From NCBI GenBank assembly GCA_009363175.1, contig CP045205.1:4216001-4280000 (forward strand): a stretch of DNA of 64,000 bases, read 5' to 3'. The stretch's first letter is position 1. Each line of letters begins with the position of its first letter. Positions 17,215 through 25,555 of this stretch are shown piece after piece. This stretch comes from Citrobacter telavivensis (GTDB lineage Bacteria; Pseudomonadota; Gammaproteobacteria; Enterobacterales; Enterobacteriaceae). Both the position numbers and the translations under genes were made by a program. The notes beneath the pieces were generated by a model. The model saw only the letters and a program-made list of their open reading frames with translations, had not been told where the DNA came from and did no database searches.

Positions 17215-17856
17215 TTGTCTCAGGATAAAATACTGGTCCGCCAGCTCGGTCTTCAACCCTACGAACCCGTCTCCCAGGCCATGCACGACTTTACCAACAC
17301 CCGCGATGAACATACCGCCGATGAAATTTGGCTGGTTGAGCACTACCCTGTTTTCACTCAGGGTCAGGCAGGCAAAGCAGAACATGTTTTAATGCCAGGG
17401 GATATCCCGGTCATTCAAAGCGATCGCGGCGGACAGGTGACTTACCACGGACCGGGTCAGCAGGTCATGTATGTGCTGCTGAACCTGAAGCGGCGTAAAC
17501 TGGGCGTACGGGAACTGGTCACGCTGCTGGAACAGACCGTGGTGAATACCCTGGCAGAACGGGATATTGACGCCCACCCGCGTGCGGATGCCCCTGGCGT
17601 TTATGTCGGTGAAAAGAAAATATGTTCTCTCGGTTTGCGCATTCGTCGCGGTTGTTCTTTCCACGGACTGGCATTAAACGTTAATATGGATCTTTCACCT
17701 TTCTTACGAATTAATCCATGTGGCTATGCAGGTATGGAAATGACAAAAATATCTCAATGGGATAACGAGGCCACGACAGATAATATCCGACCACGATTAT
17801 TAGCCAATATTTTAGCGCTGCTAAATAATCCCCCTTACGAATATATCCCTGCTTAA
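17215..17856 (+). CDS. lipB: Octanoyl-[acyl-carrier-protein]:protein N-octanoyltransferase LipB
   Basis: 213 residues from a TTG start with GGAG eight bases upstream, as in E. coli. Transfers octanoate from ACP to lipoyl domains of the 2-oxoacid dehydrogenases and GcvH, the first step of endogenous lipoylation. The catalytic residues Lys135 (VGEKKICS) and Cys169 (NPCGYAGME) are in place, with the RGGQVTYHGPGQ substrate loop near 71-82. LipA, encoded downstream, inserts the sulfurs. Confidence 0.97.
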   Translation: MSQDKILVRQLGLQPYEPVSQAMHDFTNTRDEHTADEIWLVEHYPVFTQGQAGKAEHVLMPGDIPVIQSDRGGQVTYHGPGQQVMYVLLNLKRRKLGVRELVTLLEQTVVNTLAERDIDAHPRADAPGVYVGEKKICSLGLRIRRGCSFHGLALNVNMDLSPFLRINPCGYAGMEMTKISQWDNEATTDNIRPRLLANILALLNNPPYEYIPA

Positions 17857-17868
17857 CTCATTGAATGC

Positions 17869-18006
17869 AATGGCCCAAAAATTCGCGGGCCATTCCCTCC
17901 TTCCCGCTCAAATGCTTTACAATGCCTCCGGGTTTCTATATTTTCTGTCTATCTTAGCTTGAATTTTTAACGCCTTTACTCCGTCATTTAAAAAAATGAC
18001 GTAGGA
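17869..18006 (+). terminator. Two hairpins after lipB; rest of the 301-base lipB-ybeF gap
   Basis: AATGGCCC / GGGCCATT (17869-17894) lacks a T-run. CGTCATTT-AAAA-AAATGACG (17982-18001) is followed by ATTTTTCTTT and is the better terminator candidate. The remainder to 18157 is strongly AT-rich, with a TATAAT at 18129-18134 that probably serves ybeF. No gene is seen. Confidence 0.45.
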
Positions 18007-18157
18007 TTTTTCTTTATACAAACGTTAAACCTTCAATCAATTGCCATAAAATGGTTATCGATACCGCGAGATGAACAATAGTGGTGAAAAACGCATACTC
18101 ATAACAAATACAAAACACCACTATTATTTATAATGTGAATTAAATTGGAGTTAGAAC

Positions 18158-19111
18158 GTGAGTGAGAAAAGTAAGCCGAAAGGACATTTCTATGAACATC
18201 GCCCCGAAGATAAGCCGCAAATTTTCAGAACGCTGAGAAATATAGACCTGAACCTGCTGACTATTTTTGAAGCCGTTTATGTTCATAAGGGGATCGTCAA
18301 TGCTGCGAAAATTCTTAATCTGACACCCTCCGCGATCAGCCAGTCTATTCAAAAATTACGCACAATATTTCCCGACCCTTTGTTTATCCGAAAAGGCCAG
18401 GGCGTGACACCCACTACCTATGCCACTCATCTACACGAGTATATTAGCCAGGGGCTGGAGTCCATTCTCGGGGCCCTGGACCTCACCGGCAGCTACGATA
18501 AACAACGGACGATTACTATCGGGACCACACCGTCTATCGGCGCGCTGGTGATGCCGACCATTTATCACGCCATCAAAACGCGCCATCCGCAACTGCATCT
18601 GCGTAACATCCCCGTTCATGACGCCGAAACGCAACTCAGCCAGTTTCAGAGCGATTTGATTATCGATAACCACATCTACAGCAACCGTGCGGTAGAGAAT
18701 CATGTTCTGTTTTCTGACAAAATCGAACTGGTCTGTCGTCAGAACCACCCTTCCCTGACGCGCTCCCCGGCCCCTGAGGCCCTCGATGGCGCGGAACATA
18801 GCTTGTTAATGATCGAAGGGCAAAGCTTCACGCTCCTGCGCCAGCGTATCCAGGAACTGTTTCCCGACAGGCAAATCAGCTTTAGCAGTTACAACATTTT
18901 CACGCTGGCATCGCTCATTGCGCACAGCGATCTGGTGGGTATTATGCCTGCGCGCTTCTTCACGCTGTTCAACCACTGCTGGCCGCTTCAGCGGATCCCT
19001 CACTCGTCCCTGAACCAGGAAAAAATCGACTTCTCACTGCATTACAACAAGCTGAGCTTACGCGATCCGGTACTGGAGAATGTCATCACGGTGATCCGCG
19101 ACGCATTCTGA
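18158..19111 (+). CDS. ybeF: LysR-type transcriptional regulator YbeF
   Basis: 317 residues from a GTG start with TTGGAG upstream; same length as E. coli YbeF. The N-terminal winged helix-turn-helix (about 28-85) contains the typical LysR pattern with NLTPSAISQSIQKLR. The effector-binding domain follows from about 110. The target genes are not known to me. Its position between lipB and lipA is conserved, but a role in lipoate control is unproven. The N-terminal 25 residues are charged and differ from E. coli. Confidence 0.9.
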   Translation: MSEKSKPKGHFYEHRPEDKPQIFRTLRNIDLNLLTIFEAVYVHKGIVNAAKILNLTPSAISQSIQKLRTIFPDPLFIRKGQGVTPTTYATHLHEYISQGLESILGALDLTGSYDKQRTITIGTTPSIGALVMPTIYHAIKTRHPQLHLRNIPVHDAETQLSQFQSDLIIDNHIYSNRAVENHVLFSDKIELVCRQNHPSLTRSPAPEALDGAEHSLLMIEGQSFTLLRQRIQELFPDRQISFSSYNIFTLASLIAHSDLVGIMPARFFTLFNHCWPLQRIPHSSLNQEKIDFSLHYNKLSLRDPVLENVITVIRDAF

Positions 19112-19218
19112 AAAAGAAATGTTGCGACCTGGTCAAAACTGATGCTGAGCAAATGGCACAAAACAACAACTATTTTACATTTTGCCGGCCACTCAGGCTG
19201 CTTTAAGACCCGTTTCAA

Positions 19219-19227
19219 TGATATACT
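19219..19227 (+). promoter_or_regulatory. Extended -10 promoter of lipA
   Basis: TGATATACT, identical to the element upstream of lipB, lies about 93 bases before the lipA ATG. This predicts a leader of roughly 85 nt. No clear PdhR operator was found nearby. Confidence 0.45.
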
Positions 19228-19319
19228 GCGTGTCGTTAATTCAAAAATAGTTGATAAATACAACATTCCCTTGAATTGAAACGCTTTCCCTCGTTATTCG
19301 CAACTGGAACATGCACGCT

Positions 19320-20285
19320 ATGAGTAAACCCATTGTGATGGAACGCGGTGTTAAATACCGCGATGCCGATAAGATGGCCCTTATCCCGGTCAAAAATGTG
19401 GCTACAGAGCGCGAAGCCCTGCTCCGCAAGCCGGAATGGATGAAAATTAAGCTTCCAGCAGACTCCACTCGTATCCAGGGTATCAAAGCGGCAATGCGTA
19501 AGAATGGCCTGCATTCTGTTTGTGAAGAAGCCTCTTGCCCAAACCTTGCGGAGTGTTTCAACCACGGTACCGCCACATTTATGATCCTCGGCGCCATTTG
19601 TACCCGTCGTTGCCCGTTCTGCGATGTGGCCCATGGCCGCCCTGTGGCACCGGACGCCAACGAACCGGTTAAGCTGGCGCAAACTATTGCCGATATGGCC
19701 CTGCGCTATGTGGTGATCACCTCCGTTGACCGTGATGACCTGCGTGATGGTGGCGCTCAGCACTTTGCCGATTGCATTACCGCTATTCGTGAGAAAAGCC
19801 CAACGATTAAGATTGAAACGCTGGTGCCCGACTTCCGTGGCCGTATGGATCGCGCTCTGGAAATTCTGACCGCCACTCCGCCGGACGTTTTCAACCATAA
19901 CCTTGAAAACGTACCGCGCATTTATCGTCAGGTGCGCCCGGGTGCAGACTATAACTGGTCACTCAAATTACTGGAACGCTTTAAAGAAGCGCATCCGGAG
20001 ATCCCAACCAAATCTGGTCTGATGGTTGGTCTTGGCGAGACGAATGCCGAAATCATTGAAGTCATGCGTGATTTGCGTCGTCACGGCGTGACCATGTTGA
20101 CGCTGGGCCAGTATTTGCAGCCAAGTCGTCACCACCTGCCGGTTCAACGCTATGTCAGCCCGGACGAATTTGAAGAGATGAAAGCGGAAGCGATGGCGAT
20201 GGGCTTTACCCATGCTGCCTGCGGACCGTTCGTCCGTTCGTCTTACCACGCTGACCTGCAGGCAAAAGGGATGGAAGTGAAGTAA
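19320..20285 (+). CDS. lipA: Lipoyl synthase LipA
   Basis: 321 residues from the ATG giving MSKPIVME, matching E. coli; an ATG three codons upstream (19311) is also possible. A radical-SAM enzyme that inserts two sulfurs into protein-bound octanoate. The radical-SAM motif CTRRCPFC (Cys94, 98, 101) binds the SAM cluster. The auxiliary cluster motif CEEASCPNLAEC (Cys68, 73, 79) supplies the sulfur. The conserved C-terminal RSSYHAD provides the serine ligand. It shares a bidirectional terminator with tatE. Confidence 0.97.
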   Translation: MSKPIVMERGVKYRDADKMALIPVKNVATEREALLRKPEWMKIKLPADSTRIQGIKAAMRKNGLHSVCEEASCPNLAECFNHGTATFMILGAICTRRCPFCDVAHGRPVAPDANEPVKLAQTIADMALRYVVITSVDRDDLRDGGAQHFADCITAIREKSPTIKIETLVPDFRGRMDRALEILTATPPDVFNHNLENVPRIYRQVRPGADYNWSLKLLERFKEAHPEIPTKSGLMVGLGETNAEIIEVMRDLRRHGVTMLTLGQYLQPSRHHLPVQRYVSPDEFEEMKAEAMAMGFTHAACGPFVRSSYHADLQAKGMEVK

Positions 20286-20315
20286 TTTCGAAATAAATAC
20301 TTACATTTCGCCCAT

Positions 20316-20344
20316 AAAAAACCCGCTTAATCGCGGGTTTTTTC
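20316..20344. terminator. Bidirectional terminator between lipA and tatE
   Basis: AAAAACCCGC / GCGGGTTTTT stem with A- and T-runs on both sides, so it can stop the converging lipA (+) and tatE (-) transcripts. Confidence 0.85.
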
Positions 20345-20382
20345 ACGTCAGAGTAAGACGGATGAGCCTTTAACTCCGGGTA

Positions 20383-20586
20383 TTACTCTTTATGAGAGAG
20401 TTTTTCAGCCTGAATGTTGCCGTCTGCGTCTTTTTTCGCGCCCGCATCTTCATCATTCATCGCTTTTTTGAAACCCTTAATCGCCGTGCCCAGGTCTCCA
20501 CCCAGTGTACGTAACTTCTTGGTACCAAACAGCAGAACGACCAGTGCAGCCACCACCAGCAGTTTGGTAATACTAATCTCACCCAT
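20383..20586 (-). CDS. tatE: Sec-independent protein translocase subunit TatE
   Basis: 67 residues, same as E. coli TatE. A TatA-type pore component of the twin-arginine translocase. One N-terminal membrane helix (about 5-22) is followed by the FGTKKLRTLGGDLG hinge and amphipathic helix, then a short charged tail. It is located apart from tatABC, as is normal. The Tat-exported DmsA-like enzyme encoded at 39.7-41.9 kb would be a client of the pathway. Confidence 0.96.
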   Translation of the reverse strand: MGEISITKLLVVAALVVLLFGTKKLRTLGGDLGTAIKGFKKAMNDEDAGAKKDADGNIQAEKLSHKE

Positions 20587-20715
20587 AGATACCTTCTTAA
20601 CTTAAAACAGGCGGCGTAGCGCGCCCTTAGTAACCTGAGAATATTAACGGTCATTTGACGCGCGCACACAATAGCAATCTGTAACAAGGTGAATCAAGCA
20701 GTGTTTAAAAAAACG

Positions 20716-21504
20716 TCATAATAATTGCGGTGGCACAAATCTGCGGTTACGTAATACCGGTAACTGTGCCCGCACCTGGCGGATCCGCTGTGCGGAAATC
20801 TCCGCCATAACAAGCGTCGGAACTTCTGCCGCAGCCGCAATTGTCACGCCAAAGGGGTCGATGATACGACTCTGACCAATGTTTTTGTTACCGCACTCCC
20901 CTGCGGCAATCATATAACAGGTGGTATCAAGAGCGCGGGCCGCCAACAGTGTTGACCAGTGGTGTTCCTTCAGCGCCCCTTTGACCCAGGCTGCCGGCAA
21001 CACCAGGACTTCCGCGCCCTGCAACGCAAGCGCCATCGACAATTCGGGAAAGCGCAGGTCATAGCAGGTCATCAACCCTACCCTGAGCCCCTCAACGTCA
21101 AGCAGTGGCGCGATGGCGTTGCCAGCGTCAACGTTACGGGACTCCTGAATGGAGAAGGCATCATAAAGATGCAGCTTGCCGTAGCTTGCCACGATTTTCC
21201 CCCCGCGCAGTGCCACCAGCGTGTTCACCGCACGACCGGGTCGCGAAGGGACATGAAGTGTGAGAATGGTGGTCATCGTATTCGATGCGCTTTCCCGCAG
21301 CAGCTGTTTCAGGAAATCCCCCTCTAAATGCTGGGCGGATTTCACCGACAGGTCGGGATCCGAATCGTCTCGCGCCAGCAATGCCTCCGGCAGAACCAGC
21401 AACGATGCGCCGTTTTCCGCCGCCTGCGACATGAGTGCGACGCAGGTATCTGCATTCTTTTCCCACACAGGACTGACGGCAAATTGCCCAGCAGCAACTA
21501 ACAT
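20716..21504 (-). CDS. ybeM: Nitrilase-family deaminated glutathione amidase YbeM
   Basis: 262 residues from an ATG with GGAGG; 12 further in-frame codons upstream are rejected for lack of a ribosome site. Carbon-nitrogen hydrolase with the triad Glu40 (LPEALL), Lys110 (SYGKLHLYD) and Cys147 (MTCYDLRFPE). By family, it hydrolyses deaminated glutathione as a metabolite-repair enzyme. The frame is intact here, whereas the E. coli K-12 copy is a truncated pseudogene. Confidence 0.9.
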   Translation of the reverse strand: MLVAAGQFAVSPVWEKNADTCVALMSQAAENGASLLVLPEALLARDDSDPDLSVKSAQHLEGDFLKQLLRESASNTMTTILTLHVPSRPGRAVNTLVALRGGKIVASYGKLHLYDAFSIQESRNVDAGNAIAPLLDVEGLRVGLMTCYDLRFPELSMALALQGAEVLVLPAAWVKGALKEHHWSTLLAARALDTTCYMIAAGECGNKNIGQSRIIDPFGVTIAAAAEVPTLVMAEISAQRIRQVRAQLPVLRNRRFVPPQLL

Positions 21505-21595
21505 AACTCCTCCGGTCAGGTTTATCACACTCGCCAACAATGATTATTCGGCGTTACACTTATCTTATATACCAACCAAATAGCAGGATTATGCA

Positions 21596-21979
21596 GTGTT
21601 ACAACTTCTTTTAGCGGTTTTTATTGGCGGTGGCACAGGAAGTGTAGCGAGATGGATGCTCAGTATGCGGTTTAACCCTATGCATCAGGCGATTCCGATG
21701 GGAACCCTGACCGCAAATTTACTTGGCGCGTTCATCATTGGTATGGGTCTGGCATGGTTTAGTCGCATGACCAACATCGATCCCATGTGGAAGGTGCTGA
21801 TCACAACCGGCTTTTGTGGCGGCCTGACGACATTCTCTACCTTTTCGGCGGAAGTGGTCTTTCTGCTTCAGGAAGGACGACTGGGCTGGGCAATGCTAAA
21901 TGTGTTGGCCAACCTGTTGGGATCCTTTGCGATGACGGCGTTGGCGTTCTGGCTGTTTTCCGCCTCCAGCGCGCACTAG
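21596..21979 (+). CDS. crcB: Fluoride ion channel CrcB (Fluc)
   Basis: 127 residues from a GTG start with AGGATT upstream, as in E. coli. Dual-topology dimeric inner-membrane channel that expels fluoride. Four membrane helices; the conserved GFCGGLTTFSTFSAE near 72-86 carries the sodium site and the fluoride-lining phenylalanines. I saw no fluoride riboswitch in the short leader. Confidence 0.96.
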   Translation: MLQLLLAVFIGGGTGSVARWMLSMRFNPMHQAIPMGTLTANLLGAFIIGMGLAWFSRMTNIDPMWKVLITTGFCGGLTTFSTFSAEVVFLLQEGRLGWAMLNVLANLLGSFAMTALAFWLFSASSAH

Positions 21980-21988
21980 AGACCAAAA

Positions 21989-22014
21989 AAAACCCGCTAA
22001 TAAGCGGGTTTTGA
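21989..22014. terminator. Bidirectional terminator between crcB and cspE
   Basis: AAAACCCGCT / AGCGGGTTTT stem with a 4-base loop and an A-run on the left. It serves the converging crcB (+) and cspE (-). Confidence 0.82.
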
Positions 22015-22032
22015 AATCTTGCTGACGTAAGC

Positions 22033-22242
22033 TTACAGAGCAGTTACGTTTGCAGCAGAAGGGCCTTTGGCACCGTTAGTGATTTCGAACTCTACACGCT
22101 GACCTTCAGCCAGAGTTTTAAAACCATTGGTCTGGATTGCAGAGAAGTGTACGAACACATCTTTGCTGCCATCTTCCGGAGTAATGAAACCGAATCCTTT
22201 GGACTCATTAAACCACTTAACGTTACCTTTAATCTTAGACAT
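22033..22242 (-). CDS. cspE: Cold-shock-like protein CspE
   Basis: 69 residues, with the start chosen at MSKIKGNVKWF to match CspE; ten upstream in-frame codons are not supported. A single OB-fold that binds single-stranded RNA and DNA and acts as an RNA chaperone and antiterminator. RNP1 KGFGFI and RNP2 VFVHF are present. A leader of perhaps 130 nt lies in the 173-base gap up to pagP, as for other csp genes. Confidence 0.96.
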   Translation of the reverse strand: MSKIKGNVKWFNESKGFGFITPEDGSKDVFVHFSAIQTNGFKTLAEGQRVEFEITNGAKGPSAANVTAL

Positions 22243-22415
22243 CAAAATTACCTTTACATGAAAAATAGACACAAATGCTGTGTCGGGTACCAGTACACCA
22301 ATTGTGGTTCACTTTGTCCAGTCGAACTTTGGCAAAAAGTGATAAAAGTCGCGTTATTTTTTAGCATAAGCTTATAACGCTATGTTTTATATTACGTTTA
22401 TTGCCATTCATTGGT

Positions 22416-22994
22416 TCAGAACTGAAAACGCATCCACGCAAAGTAGACGTTACCGTTGTTATAGGTACCAGGGATATAGGTCATCTGAAACGTCGCAGGA
22501 CCGTAGCCAATGGAAGCTAACGGCAGCAGGACCGGAAGAGGAATGTAGTTCCAGTTGTCACGTGCCGTCACCCCGGCGGTAAAACCGAGTCCCAAATGGA
22601 AATTGTCATCCGGCAGAGGTCGCCAGGTACTCTCCCAGCCATAACCGCCAATCGGTTCCCATTTATTCCAGGAATCTTTGAAGGCCATAATGTACAGGCC
22701 GTGCCAGTTTCCCTTTTCATCCCAGCGCGACTGACCAAAACCGCCGCCCCACGGACGCTCGTTATAGCGGTCCGTTTTTTCCTTATCATAGGCAAAACGC
22801 GCGTGCCACGTAATAGCGGGAATATACAAATCATAATGCTCAGGCTGCTGCCAGGTTTCGGCAACATTGTCGGTAAAGGTATTAAACCACCCTTTTTCTT
22901 CCGCCACCGCCTGCGGCAGCATCGCTAACTGAATAAAAAGAAATGAAAAAAAGAGAAAATATTTTTTAGCTGCGCTCACAACATTTATTACCAT
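22416..22994 (-). CDS. pagP: Lipid A palmitoyltransferase PagP
   Basis: 192 residues. An outer-membrane eight-stranded barrel that moves palmitate from phospholipid to lipid A and raises resistance to antimicrobial peptides. The signal peptide ends near residue 31 (QAVA). Catalytic residues are His64 (TWHAR), Asp107 and Ser108 (FKDSW), equivalent to mature His33, Asp76 and Ser77 of E. coli. The chain ends in Phe as Bam substrates do. The signal peptide differs clearly from E. coli. The start is uncertain because the ribosome site is weak. PhoP control is expected from the family, but I did not find a clean PhoP box. Confidence 0.94.
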   Translation of the reverse strand: MVINVVSAAKKYFLFFSFLFIQLAMLPQAVAEEKGWFNTFTDNVAETWQQPEHYDLYIPAITWHARFAYDKEKTDRYNERPWGGGFGQSRWDEKGNWHGLYIMAFKDSWNKWEPIGGYGWESTWRPLPDDNFHLGLGFTAGVTARDNWNYIPLPVLLPLASIGYGPATFQMTYIPGTYNNGNVYFAWMRFQF

Positions 22995-23437
22995 TCTTAA
23001 GTTCAGTCTTTATTGTATCAAAAATAACTTGAATGAAACCTTAACAGCGGTAGCACTGACATGAATCAGATTGTTCTAAGATTTTGAATTCATCAATTAA
23101 ACCACGTTCTTTGTAATGTTATTTATCGCTGAATTATCAGTCAGATATTGTCTGACTTTAACACAATTGCGGTAAAAACACTCTTCAACCCTTATCAATT
23201 AACAATGATAAAACAAAAACAAAACAAATCACAAACAACCAGGCATTTTCCGGAAAACAGGAAAATAAAATATTCCGTCTTCATCACCCTAACGTAAAAA
23301 TAGCCGCTTACCGACAGTTAATCGTTCTGTTTATTGATTTTAATCAGCAAGTAGCACGCACTTATTCGGCACATTTTCACACCAACAATTGGCATTTTCT
23401 TAATTTTACTTCTGGTGTCCACGCGACAGGGGAAACA
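22995..23437. other. 443-base pagP-dcuC divergent intergenic region
   Basis: AT-rich, with no supported gene. It holds a 19-bp inverted repeat AGTCAGA-TATTG-TCTGACT (23139-23157), a 12-bp palindrome TTTTCCGGAAAA (23246-23257) and an FNR-like site (23334-23347). Promoters for pagP (minus) and dcuC (plus) must lie here; a TACAAT at 23012-23017 on the minus strand could be the pagP -10. Confidence 0.6.
23334..23347 (+). promoter_or_regulatory. FNR-like site upstream of dcuC
   Basis: TTGAT-TTTA-ATCAG matches 9 of 10 conserved positions of the FNR consensus, 97 bases before the dcuC ATG. DcuC is an anaerobically induced carrier in E. coli, so FNR activation is plausible. Confidence 0.6.
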
Positions 23438-24823
23438 ATGTTGACTTTTATCGAACTCCTTATTGGAGTTGTGGTTATTGTGGGTGTAGCGCGCTACATC
23501 ATTAAAGGGTATTCGGCTACCGGCGTGCTCTTTGTTGGCGGTCTGGCGCTGCTGATTATCAGCGCCCTGATGGGCCATAAAGTGCTGCCCTCCAGCGAAA
23601 CGTCTACGGGCTATTCCGCAACGGATATCGTTGAGTACGTCAAAATCCTGCTGATGAGCCGTGGTGGCGATCTCGGTATGATGATCATGATGCTCTGCGG
23701 TTTTGCCGCCTACATGACCCACATCGGCGCGAACGATATGGTCGTGAAACTGGCTTCTAAGCCGTTGCAGTACATCAATTCACCTTATCTGCTAATGATT
23801 GCCGCCTATTTTGTCGCCTGTCTGATGTCCCTGGCTGTCTCTTCCGCCACCGGGCTCGGCGTGTTGTTGATGGCAACGCTTTTCCCGATCATGGTTAACG
23901 TGGGAATTAGCCGGGGGGCCGCTGCGGCCATCTGTGCCTCGCCTGCGGCGATTATCCTTTCCCCCACCTCCGGTGATGTGGTGCTGGCTGCAAAAGCGGC
24001 CGAAATGCCGCTGATCGATTTTGCCTTTAAAACCACGCTGCCGATTTCCATTGCGGCGATTATCGGGATGGCGATTGCGCACTATTTCTGGCAGCGCTAT
24101 CTGGATAAAAAAGAGAATGCTGCCCATGAAATGCTCGACGTGAATGAAATCACCACCACGGCACCGGCGTTCTACGCCATTCTGCCGTTTACGCCGATTA
24201 TCGGGGTGCTGATTTTTGACGGCAAGTGGGGGCCACAACTGCACATCATTACGATTCTGGTGCTCTGCATGCTTATCGCTGCGGTACTGGAATTCGTCCG
24301 GGGTTTCAACACTCAGAAAGTGTATTCAGGACTCGAAGTGGCGTATCGCGGCATGGCCGACGCTTTTGCAAACGTGGTAATGCTGTTAGTCGCGGCAGGC
24401 GTGTTCGCGCAGGGTCTGAGCACGATTGGCTTCATCCAGAGTCTGATCTCCATCGCCACCTCATTTGGATCGGCGAGCATCATCCTGATGCTGGTACTGG
24501 TGATTCTGACTATGCTGGCAGCAATGACTACCGGCTCCGGTAACGCGCCGTTCTATGCCTTCGTTGAAATGATTCCTAAGCTGGCGCAATCATCGGGCAT
24601 CAACCCGGCGTACCTGTCGATTCCAATGCTGCAGGCGTCCAACCTGGGCCGTACGATCTCCCCGGTCTCCGGCGTGGTCGTGGCGGTGGCGGGGATGGCA
24701 AAAATCTCGCCGTTCGAAGTGGTAAAACGCACATCCGTACCGGTCATGGTCGGGCTGTTGATCGTTATCATCGCGACTGAAGTGATGGTTCCAGGTTCAT
24801 CTTCCGCGGTGACGGGAGGCTGA
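23438..24823 (+). CDS. dcuC: Anaerobic C4-dicarboxylate carrier DcuC
   Basis: 461 residues with about 12 membrane segments; same length as E. coli DcuC. Exchanges or exports succinate and other C4-dicarboxylates during anaerobic growth. A good AGGGG site precedes the ATG. It is placed next to the DpiBA regulators and the citrate fermentation genes, whose end products include succinate. Confidence 0.96.
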   Translation: MLTFIELLIGVVVIVGVARYIIKGYSATGVLFVGGLALLIISALMGHKVLPSSETSTGYSATDIVEYVKILLMSRGGDLGMMIMMLCGFAAYMTHIGANDMVVKLASKPLQYINSPYLLMIAAYFVACLMSLAVSSATGLGVLLMATLFPIMVNVGISRGAAAAICASPAAIILSPTSGDVVLAAKAAEMPLIDFAFKTTLPISIAAIIGMAIAHYFWQRYLDKKENAAHEMLDVNEITTTAPAFYAILPFTPIIGVLIFDGKWGPQLHIITILVLCMLIAAVLEFVRGFNTQKVYSGLEVAYRGMADAFANVVMLLVAAGVFAQGLSTIGFIQSLISIATSFGSASIILMLVLVILTMLAAMTTGSGNAPFYAFVEMIPKLAQSSGINPAYLSIPMLQASNLGRTISPVSGVVVAVAGMAKISPFEVVKRTSVPVMVGLLIVIIATEVMVPGSSSAVTGG

Positions 24824-24831
24824 TTCAGGGC

Positions 24832-24868
24832 CAATGCCGGATGGTGGCGCTGTGCGTCTCATCCGGCC
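24832..24868. repeat. REP element between dcuC and dpiA
   Basis: AATGCCGGATGGTGGCGCTG followed by a loop and CATCCGGCC, a single extragenic palindrome at the meeting of the convergent dcuC and dpiA 3' ends. Confidence 0.75.
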
Positions 24869-24877
24869 AAACCGTCA

Positions 24878-25555
24878 TTAACCGTGGTAAATACGCTGTG
24901 GTCTCCCCACTTTACCATGCACAATTTCCGCAATAATCAGATGCCGACTGGCGCAGTATTCGAGATACCGTCTGGCGGTCGTACGGCTGATGGTCAGCGC
25001 CTGCGCGACGGTTTCAGCAGTGTGCTGTACCTGCGGGTCAGCAAACAGCTTTTTAACCGCATTGAGCGTTAAGGCATCAATACCGGTGGGTAATTCATCT
25101 TTCGGCTCACCTCGCGCGTAGGCATTAAACATCTCATCAATTTGTCGCTGGCTGGCACTGTCGTTTTCTGCCAGCATCCGTCTACGCTGTTGATAACGGG
25201 TGAGCGTCTGTCCCAGGCGCTCATAAGCGATAGGTTTGATCAGATAATCAAACGCCCCGCTGCGCACGGCGTCCGCCACCGTTTCCATATCGCTGGCTGC
25301 GGTGGTAAAGACCACCCCGCCGGGATAATGCGACGCCGTCAACTCATGCAGCAGCGAGATCCCCTTCCCGTCCGGAAGGTAGTTATCCAGCAAAATGAGA
25401 CCCGGTTTGAACCGTTCAATCATCATTCTTGCCTGCGCCAGATTACCGGCTAACCAGATCTGATGAAAACCAGGAATATGGCGAATGTACTCGGCATGCA
25501 TCTCAGCAAGCAACATTTCATCTTCAACGATTAATAGGGTTAATGGTTCCGTCAT
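24878..25555 (-). CDS. dpiA: Citrate-responsive response regulator DpiA (CitB)
   Basis: 225 residues. N-terminal receiver domain with phospho-acceptor Asp57 (LILLDNYLPDG) and acidic pocket at Glu11-Asp12; the C-terminal DNA-binding domain carries a helix-turn-helix near 170-200 (ISRTTARRYLEYC). It activates the cit operon after phosphorylation by DpiB; in E. coli it also binds AT-rich origin sequences. Its start lies 32 bases inside the end of dpiB, so the pair is translationally coupled. Confidence 0.95.
   Translation of the reverse strand: MTEPLTLLIVEDEMLLAEMHAEYIRHIPGFHQIWLAGNLAQARMMIERFKPGLILLDNYLPDGKGISLLHELTASHYPGGVVFTTAASDMETVADAVRSGAFDYLIKPIAYERLGQTLTRYQQRRRMLAENDSASQRQIDEMFNAYARGEPKDELPTGIDALTLNAVKKLFADPQVQHTAETVAQALTISRTTARRYLEYCASRHLIIAEIVHGKVGRPQRIYHG

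Noticed and set aside
21541..21595. Fluoride riboswitch ahead of crcB
   Set aside because: The leader is too short and has no pseudoknot-forming motif; the sequence is mostly ordinary promoter-like DNA.
23024..23040. PhoP box for pagP
   Set aside because: The minus-strand repeat GTTTC-N6-GTTAT is too degenerate and only about 6 bases from the possible -10, not the usual 11-12.
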